DNA from: Chloroflexota bacterium
Lineage (GTDB): Bacteria; Chloroflexota; Anaerolineae; B4-G1; DUEL01
NCBI GenBank assembly: GCA_017743275.1
Contig: JAGHZG010000166.1
Location: 1 to 5,114 of the forward strand
Length of the DNA stretch: 5,114 nucleotides
Direction of reading: 5' to 3'
In this document: positions 1-3,587 of the stretch, in pieces
Numbering within the stretch: position 1 is the stretch's first letter
How the letters are laid out: the number at the start of each line of letters is the position of its first letter
Translations under genes and position numbers: made by a program
Notes under the pieces: generated by a model
Databases searched by the model: none
Seen by the model: the letters and a program-made list of their open reading frames with translations, nothing else
Told to the model about the DNA's origin: nothing

Positions 1-79
1 GGAGGAACACGATTGGGTGAACATGCGCTCTGAAGAGGATTCGTTCGTTGGGCATCAGGCTACTTTCTACGTATCCCAT
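1..79 (-). CDS. PH-domain-like (bPH2/DUF304-type) membrane protein, N-terminal fragment
   Basis: Seen: an ATG at 79-77 opens a frame that stays open to the left edge (26 codons), beginning MGYVESSLMPNERILF and continuing RAHVHPIVFL. A strong AAGGAGGG ribosome site lies a few bases upstream (plus positions 83-90). Known: bacterial PH-domain proteins of the YdbT/YdbS type often begin with a short stretch of the form MxYVExxLxPxExVLYRxxxHWIVFL, where the last residues enter the first membrane helix. The match over 26 residues is good but short. The start lies inside the 3' end of the upstream HTH gene, overlapping it by 13 nt in another frame, so the two are probably translated in a coupled way. 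The function of this family is poorly defined, and most of the protein is outside the window. Another membrane protein with a similar N-terminus cannot be excluded. Confidence 0.68.
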   Translation of the reverse strand, partial: MGYVESSLMPNERILFRAHVHPIVFL

Positions 80-330
80 AAGCCCTCCTTATGAGAAGAT
101 TTGCGGCGAGATCCAGTCCGCCAGGGATCGTGTTTGGCCTTACCCAGGCGTTTCATTTCCTCAACGTAAGTGATGACCGCTTTCTTCCGCAAAAGCCAGT
201 CGCGGCCTTTCTTCAGCCCTTCTATTTTCCCTCGCTGGGCCAGTTGCCTGAAGTGGATAGAAGAGTACCCCGTCAACTCGGCCGCTTCTTTGGTGGTAAT
301 CCATTCGGTTGGGTCAAATGAGTCGGACAT
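67..330 (-). CDS. Small HTH (excisionase/MerR-like, HTH_17-type) DNA-binding protein
   Basis: This 87-residue protein has the layout of the single-helix-turn-helix proteins grouped as HTH_17 or 'excisionase family'. EWITTKEAAELTG (residues 9-21) forms the first helix and turn, YSSIHFRQLAQRGKI (22-36) the recognition helix, and GLKKGRDWLLRKKAV (38-52) the wing, followed by a helix (VITYVEEMKRLG). The tail from residue 63 on is basic and low in complexity. Known members include phage excisionases, plasmid partition factors and many orphan chromosomal regulators; here no integrase, phage gene or plasmid gene is visible, so a role in excision is not supported. The start ATG has only a weak ribosome site (GGGTAG). 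The gene sits 26 bp past a strong terminator, and no good promoter is visible, so it may depend on read-through or on a promoter I missed. Its 3' end carries the ribosome site of the PH-like gene. The 73-residue protein at 404-625 is a divergent relative. Confidence 0.82.
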   Translation of the reverse strand: MSDSFDPTEWITTKEAAELTGYSSIHFRQLAQRGKIEGLKKGRDWLLRKKAVITYVEEMKRLGKAKHDPWRTGSRRKSSHKEGLWDT

Positions 331-355
331 AGGGCTCTACCCAAGCGCATCCTGT

Positions 356-386
356 AACAAAAACGCCCCACCGGTAGGGTGGGGCG
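356..386 (-). terminator. Intrinsic terminator after the tRNA-Lys/HTH unit
   Basis: Read on the minus strand, CGCCCCACC and GGTGGGGCG form a perfect 9-bp stem (386-378 with 372-364) around a 5-nt CTACC loop, followed directly by TTTTTGTT (363-356). This is a textbook Rho-independent terminator. It lies 17 bp after the stop codon of the 73-residue HTH gene and so ends the tRNA-Lys/HTH transcript. On the plus strand there is no T tract, so it is one-directional. Confidence 0.92.
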
Positions 387-403
387 CCGTGGTCTGGAAG
401 GAC

Positions 404-625
404 TCACTCCATCAACTGCCGCAACATGAGCAGGGCCTCCTGGAACTCCCGCAGGCTGGCCTTCTCAATCAGGTACACCCCGCCCTCTTCCCGGGTCTCC
501 AGGGTGCCATCCTCTATGAGTTCACGGATCACCTCCGGGTCATGGCCGGAAAGTTCCGCCGCTTCCTCTACGGTCAGCCATTCCGGGGCGAAGGCCCAGG
601 TCACCAGAGTGACCACGCGGGGCAT
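404..625 (-). CDS. Small HTH (excisionase/MerR-like) DNA-binding protein downstream of tRNA-Lys
   Basis: The frame is open upstream to 691, but that would run into the tRNA gene. The ATG at 625-623 is chosen because GGAGGAGGT lies 7 nt before it. The resulting protein has 73 residues. The core is PEWLTVEEAAELSGHDPEVI (residues 14-33, helix-turn-helix) followed by a predicted wing rich in Gly and Glu (GTLETREEGGVYLIE, 40-54) and an amphipathic C-terminal helix (SLREFQEALLMLRQLME). EW.T..EAAEL.G is shared with the 87-residue protein at 67-330, so the two are probably distant paralogues. This copy is strongly acidic, including in the helix that should touch DNA and in the wing, which makes ordinary DNA binding less certain; protein binding or autoregulation are alternatives. 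It is co-directional with tRNA-Lys, 35 bp downstream of it, with no terminator between. Confidence 0.8.
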   Translation of the reverse strand: MPRVVTLVTWAFAPEWLTVEEAAELSGHDPEVIRELIEDGTLETREEGGVYLIEKASLREFQEALLMLRQLME

Positions 626-632
626 CGGGGCT

Positions 633-651
633 ACCTCCTCCGTCCGGAGGA
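633..651 (-). promoter_or_regulatory. Shine-Dalgarno partly sequestered in a short hairpin
   Basis: On the minus strand TCCTCC (651-646) pairs perfectly with GGAGGA (641-636) around a GGAC tetraloop. The second arm is the 5' part of the ribosome site GGAGGAGGT (641-633) of the 73-residue HTH gene, so only GGT stays unpaired. The hairpin starts 10 nt after the last base of the tRNA. It could lower translation, or change it after tRNA processing; it may also simply help define the processed 3' side. The fold is seen in the sequence, the effect is inferred. Confidence 0.5.
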
Positions 652-660
652 CCGAACAGG

Positions 661-733
661 TGACCCGCGCAGGACTCGAACCTGCAGCCAAGGGATTAAG
701 AGTCCCCTGCTCTACCTGTTGAGCTAGCGGGCC
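661..733 (-). tRNA. tRNA-Lys (anticodon CTT)
   Basis: A complete 73-nt cloverleaf can be drawn on the minus strand. The acceptor stem GGCCCGC pairs with GCGGGTC (7 bp, one G-U). The D arm is GCTC/GAGC around AACAGGTA. The anticodon stem GGGGA/TCCCT closes the loop CTCTTAA, giving anticodon CTT (plus positions 698-700) for lysine AAG codons. The T arm is GCAGG/CCTGC around TTCGAAT. The discriminator base is A. The next bases are CCT, so the CCA end is not encoded and must be added by a nucleotidyltransferase. The gene has its own upstream promoter (746-773). It is followed without a terminator by a small HTH gene, so the primary transcript is probably a tRNA-mRNA hybrid cut by RNase P and a 3' nuclease. 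Confidence 0.97.
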
Positions 734-745
734 AGAGCGGAAGTT

Positions 746-773
746 ATTTTACCACGTTTTGTGTCTTTGGCAA
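746..773 (-). promoter_or_regulatory. Sigma-70-type promoter of tRNA-Lys
   Basis: On the minus strand TTGCCA (773-768) and TAAAAT (751-746) are separated by 16 bp, with TGG just before the -10 box giving an extended -10 character. Transcription would begin near 739-740, a few bases before the mature tRNA end at 733. It is divergent from the plus-strand promoter at 793-821; the two -35 boxes are 19 bp apart, with the palindrome TGTGCACA (781-788) between them. Confidence 0.72.
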
Positions 774-792
774 GTGAATGTGTGCACAGAAC

Positions 793-821
793 TTGACATT
801 TGCCCGAAGTTCGGCTAAAAT
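793..821 (+). promoter_or_regulatory. Sigma-70-type promoter of the superoxide reductase operon, with a dyad in the spacer
   Basis: A perfect TTGACA (793-798) and a TAAAAT (816-821) are separated by the ideal 17 bp. The start of transcription is expected near 828, leaving a leader of about 37 nt before the ATG at 865. The spacer holds CCGAA-G-TTCGG (804-814), a perfect 5-bp dyad around one base that fills most of the gap between the two boxes. A protein bound there would block polymerase, so the site is a candidate operator, for example for a redox or metal sensor. The promoter call is strong; the operator is inference. Confidence 0.8.
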
Positions 822-825
822 AACA

Positions 826-847
826 GGCGATGATCATCTTATTCGCC
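826..847 (+). promoter_or_regulatory. Dyad at the transcription start of the superoxide reductase operon
   Basis: GGCGA (826-830) and TCGCC (843-847) form an inverted repeat around a 12-nt centre that itself overlaps the palindrome ATGATCAT (830-837). It spans the predicted start site and lies upstream of the ribosome site GAGGAGGGAG (851-860). It could be a second operator or a 5' stabilising stem in the leader. It is too short to tell from chance. Confidence 0.3.
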
Positions 848-864
848 ATAGAGGAGGGAGCACG

Positions 865-1041
865 ATGGGCGAGGGCCGATGTGACTACTGTGGCGACTTC
901 ATAGAGGGGGAACCGGTACGGCGGGGAGACCGGGTCTACTGCTCCGAGGCCTGCGCCTTTGAGGCCACCCGCAGTAAGGACTGCGGCGGGCGCAGTGACT
1001 CCATCACCTCACTCCCCATCGTGGAGCCGGATAAACGTTAG
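865..1041 (+). CDS. 58-residue Cys-rich metal-binding protein (metallothionein/TRASH-like)
   Basis: The ATG at 865 is preceded by GAGGAGGGAG and follows a strong promoter; upstream codons of the same open frame cover the promoter and are not translated. The protein has CDYC (C6, C9), then VYCSEAC (C26, C30), then KDCGG (C40). Two CxxC/CxxxC pairs about 17 residues apart make a treble-clef or zinc-ribbon-like site. The YCSEACA...CGG part resembles the zinc-finger half of bacterial SmtA-type metallothioneins (YYCxEACA...GCGH) and also TRASH domains; this comparison is from memory. It lacks the extra Cys and His residues of a true multi-zinc metallothionein, so it probably holds one metal ion. 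The last 18 residues are polar and probably disordered. It lies 36 bp ahead of superoxide reductase in the same transcript. It could deliver or guard iron or zinc, or supply electrons if the site holds Fe(Cys)4, but no function is established. Confidence 0.85.
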   Translation: MGEGRCDYCGDFIEGEPVRRGDRVYCSEACAFEATRSKDCGGRSDSITSLPIVEPDKR

Positions 1042-1077
1042 CGACAACCATTCAGAATTTACTTTAAGGAGAGAGCC

Positions 1078-1470
1078 ATGAAGTTCGGAGACCGGATTCA
1101 ATCGGCAGACTGGAAGGCGGAGAAGCATGTCCCCGTCATAGAGGGACCCGACCAGGTCGCGGCCAATCAGCCCTTCCAGGTCACGGTCAGCGTGGGCAAG
1201 GAGATTCCCCATCCCAACACCACCGAGCACCACATCCGCTGGATCGCGCTCTACTTCCAGCCGGAGGGGGATAAGTTCATCTACGAAATCGGCCGCTGCG
1301 ATTTCGCCGCCCACGGGGAGTCGGTGAAGGGGGCCAACCAGGGGCCGGCGTACGCCCATCCGGTGGCCCTGTTCTCCTGCCAGGTGAACGCGCCGGGCAC
1401 CCTGATCGCCGTCTCCTACTGCAACATCCACGGGCTGTGGGAGAACAGCAAAGAGATTGCCCTGGCCTGA
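1078..1470 (+). CDS. sor: Class II superoxide reductase (neelaredoxin, one-iron)
   Basis: This cytoplasmic enzyme reduces superoxide to hydrogen peroxide using electrons from rubredoxin or a similar donor, without making oxygen (EC 1.15.1.2), as anaerobes need. At 130 residues it has the size of the one-domain archaeal and bacterial enzymes, and it lacks the N-terminal desulforedoxin domain of desulfoferrodoxin. The full active site is present: E15-K16-H17 in EKHVP, H45 in HPNTTEHH, H51, then C115 and H118 in SYCNIHGLWE. H17, H45, H51 and H118 are the four equatorial His ligands, C115 is the axial Cys, and E15 and K16 are the loop residues that shape catalysis. AAGGAG (1066-1071) lies 6 nt before the ATG. 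It is the second gene of the unit begun by the 58-residue Cys-rich protein and is followed by a strong terminator. The electron donor is not encoded here unless the small protein serves. Confidence 0.96.
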   Translation: MKFGDRIQSADWKAEKHVPVIEGPDQVAANQPFQVTVSVGKEIPHPNTTEHHIRWIALYFQPEGDKFIYEIGRCDFAAHGESVKGANQGPAYAHPVALFSCQVNAPGTLIAVSYCNIHGLWENSKEIALA

Positions 1471-1495
1471 CCGGTCCGGATTCTGCCACCGGAAA

Positions 1496-1536
1496 GACGA
1501 CCGGCGCCGGGATACCCCGGCGCCGGTCGTCCTTTT
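1496..1536 (+). terminator. Strong intrinsic terminator of the superoxide reductase unit
   Basis: A perfect 16-bp stem (1496-1511 with 1516-1531; arm GACGACCGGCGCCGGG) closes the tetraloop ATAC and is followed by CTTTT (1532-1536). It lies 26 bp after the stop codon. On the other strand the stem is followed by TTT, so it may also stop read-through from the convergent nadE, though more weakly. Confidence 0.93.
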
Positions 1537-1557
1537 GGGGCAGGGTAGCCATTCGGG

Positions 1558-1647
1558 CTGTCATTGCGAGCCAACGGAGGCGGCGAAGCAATCTCCGCAA
1601 GCCGTTCTGGAGATTGCTTCGGGTGCTACGCGCCCTCGCAGTGACAG
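1558..1647. repeat. TGTCATTGCGAG-type palindromic repeat (MITE/REP-like, 90 bp)
   Basis: The element opens with CTGTCATTGCGAG (1558-1570) and closes with CTCGCAGTGACAG (1635-1647), matching over 12 of 13 positions as inverted repeats. A second inner pair, GAAGCAATCTCC (1585-1596) and GGAGATTGCTTC (1609-1620), is perfect. The parts between (about 14 nt on each side) have diverged. Known from memory: palindromes of the form TGTCATTGCGAG...GAAGCAATCTC recur in many copies in diverse bacterial genomes and are non-coding. It fills the gap between two convergent genes, ending 10 bp before the nadE stop, and may protect mRNA 3' ends. No transposase is visible. Confidence 0.85.
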
Positions 1648-1657
1648 AAATACCTGG

Positions 1658-2383
1658 CTACGGTTCAAATATCGGCGGCATCCGGCGCTTGTGCTCGGAG
1701 CGGGCCATCATCCCGCGCACCTTCTCCACCGCTGCCGGGTCCAGCCCGGAGAGGTCTCCGACCTCCATCGCCGCCAGGATGCGGTCCAGTTCCCGATACG
1801 TGATGCCCATCTCCCCCTCGTCGGTCTGACCGGGCCAGAGGCCAGCCGTGGGAGGGCGGTCAATGACCTCCTGCGGGACCCCCATTTCCCGGGCCAGTTG
1901 CCAGACCTGGGTCTTATAGAGGCCGCCCAGGGGCAGCAGGTCCACCCCGCCGTCCCCGTATTTGGTGTAGTACCCCATGGAAATCTCCGACTTGTTCCCC
2001 GAACCCAGCACCAGATAGTTGTGGGACTGCGCCAGATAGTAGAGGGTGATCATCCGCAGGCGGGGCTTGATGTTCGCCGGGGCCAGGGCGTTCTCCGTCG
2101 GGGGGAGGGCCGCCACCAGGGCGTCGTAAACAGGGGTCAGGTCTACGGTGACGGTGGGGATGCCAAAGGTTTCGGCGACCTGCCGGGCCAAGTGGAGATC
2201 GTCTGGCTGGGAGTGGCAGGGCAGGATGGCCGCCAGCACCCGGTCGGTGCCCACGGCCCGCACGGCCAGCGCGGCCACGGTGGCGGAATCCACCCCGCCG
2301 CTCAGCCCGAAGACGAAGCCGTCGGCTCCGGCGCTCTCCAGATATTGCCGGAGCCATTGCGCGATGCGGTCGGGAAGGGACAT
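1658..2383 (-). CDS. nadE: NH3-dependent NAD+ synthase
   Basis: The enzyme makes the last step of NAD+ synthesis: nicotinate adenine dinucleotide plus ammonia and ATP gives NAD+, AMP and pyrophosphate (EC 6.3.1.5). The 241 residues match the usual ammonia-dependent form; the N-terminal nitrilase-like glutaminase domain of the long form is absent. Visible landmarks are the ATP pyrophosphatase P-loop SGGVDS (28-33), NIKPRLRMITLYYLA (104-118), GSGNKSE (127-133), YYTKYGDGGVD (138-148), LYKTQV (155-160) and PTAGLWPGQTDE (178-189). All are typical of the family and no key residue appears missing. The start is ATG 2383 with AAGGAGG (plus 2388-2394) 4 nt before it. The upstream neighbour in the same direction is a nicotinamidase-like hydrolase 61 bp away, with a heptamer repeat array between; co-transcription is likely. 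The convergent end faces the superoxide reductase terminator. Confidence 0.97.
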   Translation of the reverse strand: MSLPDRIAQWLRQYLESAGADGFVFGLSGGVDSATVAALAVRAVGTDRVLAAILPCHSQPDDLHLARQVAETFGIPTVTVDLTPVYDALVAALPPTENALAPANIKPRLRMITLYYLAQSHNYLVLGSGNKSEISMGYYTKYGDGGVDLLPLGGLYKTQVWQLAREMGVPQEVIDRPPTAGLWPGQTDEGEMGITYRELDRILAAMEVGDLSGLDPAAVEKVRGMMARSEHKRRMPPIFEP

Positions 2384-2397
2384 GGGGCCTCCTTACT

Positions 2398-2439
2398 ACG
2401 TAAAACGTAAAACGTGAAACGTGAAACGTGAAGCGTGAA
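2398..2439. repeat. Six tandem copies of a 7-bp repeat (ACGTGAA / ACGTAAA)
   Basis: Six uninterrupted heptamers: ACGTAAA twice (2398-2411), ACGTGAA three times (2412-2432) and GCGTGAA (2433-2439). On the strand of the flanking genes the unit reads TTCACGT/TTTACGT. The array sits between the stop of the nicotinamidase-like gene and the ribosome site of nadE. Such heptamer arrays are scattered between genes in many bacteria. Length change by slippage is likely; an effect on nadE translation is possible because the array ends 4 bp from its Shine-Dalgarno. Confidence 0.93.
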
Positions 2440-2444
2440 GGGCA

Positions 2445-3143
2445 TCAGGTCAGGCGGGCGACGACCTCTATGCCGTTGAGAGCCATGCTGTAGAGAAAGA
2501 TGCGGTGCAGGAGGTCGCCGTCGTGGGGCATCGCGCCCAGTTGGAGCGCCGTCTCCACCGGCATGTCGTAGGTCTGGACGCCGTCGGCAGGGACGACGAC
2601 CCGGAAATCCCGCAGGCCCAGGACATTGGCCCGCAGCCGCAGGAACATCGCCGCCTGGTAGATGCACAGATCGGTGCAGTCGCCCACCACGATGAAAGTG
2701 TTGACCGCCGGGTGGCTATCCAGCCAGGGGACCAACTCGGTGCCGATGCTGGAACTGATGGACTTTTTGGGAATGACCACGAAGAGGTCGGAGAAAGGCA
2801 GGGCCCGCAGTTCGTCCACGGTCTCGCTCTCGGGAGTGCCTGCGACACAGTGGGCCGGAAAGGCCCCGAATTCCACCGAGTCGGGATCGTGGGCGTCCTG
2901 GGTCAGGAGGAAGTGACGGACGCCCAGGTCGTAGGCCCTTTGAAACAGGTGCACGACGTTGGGGACAATGCCCGCCACGCGCGGGCTGGCCAGCGGCCCG
3001 ATGGTGCAGAAGCCCTTGATCAGGTCCACGGAGAGGATGGCAACACGGGCCGGGTCCTGGATAACCGATTCCAGAGGAACGGCGGGCAGTTCAGACTCCC
3101 AACGAGTCAACCATTCCAGAAAGGCAGTGCTCTGCGGTTTCAT
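2445..3143 (-). CDS. Isochorismatase-fold cysteine hydrolase, nicotinamidase-like
   Basis: The likely reaction is nicotinamide to nicotinate plus ammonia, which feeds NAD salvage ending in NadE. The ATG at 3143 is preferred over an in-frame TTG at 3155, because GGAGGG (plus 3148-3153) fits the ATG; this gives 232 residues. Seen: the catalytic Asp in LSVDLIKGF (D40), Lys in IPKKS (K126 or K127), and Cys in GDCTDLCIY (C160, in the TDxC motif of nicotinamidases). Metal-site candidates are D83 and H85 in TQDAHDPDS and H98 in FPAHCVAGT. The third His of classical PncA (H57 in M. tuberculosis) has no equivalent; E91 stands near that place. The N-terminus is about 35 residues longer than minimal family members. 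Linkage to nadE supports the nicotinamidase reading, but other amidases of this fold (for example biuret or N-carbamoyl amide hydrolases) share the triad, so no symbol is given. Confidence 0.86.
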   Translation of the reverse strand: MKPQSTAFLEWLTRWESELPAVPLESVIQDPARVAILSVDLIKGFCTIGPLASPRVAGIVPNVVHLFQRAYDLGVRHFLLTQDAHDPDSVEFGAFPAHCVAGTPESETVDELRALPFSDLFVVIPKKSISSSIGTELVPWLDSHPAVNTFIVVGDCTDLCIYQAAMFLRLRANVLGLRDFRVVVPADGVQTYDMPVETALQLGAMPHDGDLLHRIFLYSMALNGIEVVARLT

Positions 3144-3162
3144 AGCGCCCTCCAATCAGATC

Positions 3163-3312
3163 TCAGAAATGGGACGTGATTGAATGAGTATGAGTGATTA
3201 CGCTGACGGCTAACACGGACTGATGCTCAACTTTGGCCAGGTAATCAACCGCCTCGCGGATCTGGCGTGCCGCGTCAATCAGAATGTCGGTATCCACGAG
3301 AACCAGCCCCGT
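3163..3312 (-). pseudogene. Remnant of a VapC-type PIN-domain toxin
   Basis: In one minus-strand frame from 3312 the sequence reads TGLVLVDTDILIDAARQ, then IREAVDYLAKVEHQSVLAVSVIT, and after nine unrelated residues stops at 3163. VDTDILID with its first active-site Asp is the hallmark start of PIN ribonucleases, which normally have about 130 residues and further acidic residues. Only about 40 are present, and the acidic residue that usually follows SVIT is gone. The nicotinamidase-like gene begins 20 bp later, so the rest has been deleted. The frame could start at GTG 3297 but would give an inactive 44-residue peptide. An out-of-frame GTG at 3316 overlaps the old antitoxin stop, which hints at a one-base indel at the original start. 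Confidence 0.8.
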
Positions 3313-3555
3313 TCACTGGCCCTGCTCCCATTCGCGCTGGCGCAGATTGCGCACCTATGCGGTGCTATCTCGCATATCGTCGCGATCTCTCCACATACCG
3401 ATAAACGGTTCCTCAGCCAACCCGGTTCGTCTTATTTTCTTGACGACTTGGGGTGTCGGGTAACGAGATTTCAGGAAGGCTATGAAGTCCAGGACTTGCC
3501 TTTGCGCTTCTGGAGGTAGCGATGCGATTTCACGAGCAATGTTTACACCTTTCAT
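3313..3555 (-). pseudogene. VapB-like (DUF2281-type) antitoxin gene broken by an amber codon
   Basis: The ATG at 3555 starts MKGVNIAREIASLPPEAQRQ, then VLDFIAFLKSRYP, which is the N-terminal helix pair of DUF2281-type antitoxins (LPPEAQ..V.DFI.FLK). After the linker comes EEPFIGMWRDRDDMRDSTA, then TAG at 3357-3355. The same frame continues VRNLRQREWEQGQ to TGA at 3315-3313. Known from memory: the family reads FIGMWxDRxDMxDSxxWVRxxRxxEW, so the TAG stands exactly where Trp is expected and is one base from TGG. The broken product would have 66 residues and lack the C-terminal part that usually covers the toxin. The toxin next to it is also wrecked, so selection to keep the antitoxin is gone. 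A purine-rich stretch AGAGGTTAAAGAG before the ATG is a modest ribosome site. Confidence 0.8.
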
Positions 3556-3587
3556 CTCTTTAACCTCTCGTGCGGAAGAGAACTATT

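Noticed and set aside
170..727. Long plus-strand open frame of 185 codons through the left block
   Set aside because: It crosses the tRNA gene, the terminator and both HTH genes antisense, has no ribosome site at its start and shows no recognisable domain. It is a shadow of GC-rich minus-strand genes.
661..733. tRNA-Lys as an integration site of a mobile element, given the nearby excisionase-like genes
   Set aside because: I found no second copy of the tRNA 3' end (TGACCCGCGCAGGACTCGAA on the plus strand) and no integrase in the window. HTH_17 proteins are common without any link to integration.
1457..2410. Long plus-strand open frame of 317 codons opposite nadE
   Set aside because: It runs antisense through the terminator, the palindromic repeat and the whole nadE gene, which has all family motifs. 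The His/Gly/Gln-rich product is typical of a GC-rich shadow frame.
2398..2439. CRISPR array
   Set aside because: The units are 7 bp and directly joined, with no spacers; it is a simple tandem repeat.
3355..3357. TAG in the antitoxin read as a recoded amino acid (pyrrolysine) rather than a stop
   Set aside because: Pyrrolysine use would need its own tRNA and synthetase, has no precedent in this family, and TAG is one base from the expected TGG. The neighbouring toxin is also broken, so ordinary decay explains it.
3223..3519. 98-codon plus-strand open frame across vapBC
   Set aside because: It is antisense to recognisable antitoxin and toxin sequence (LPPEAQ, FIGMW, VDTDILID) and has no ribosome site; the minus-strand reading is clearly the real one.
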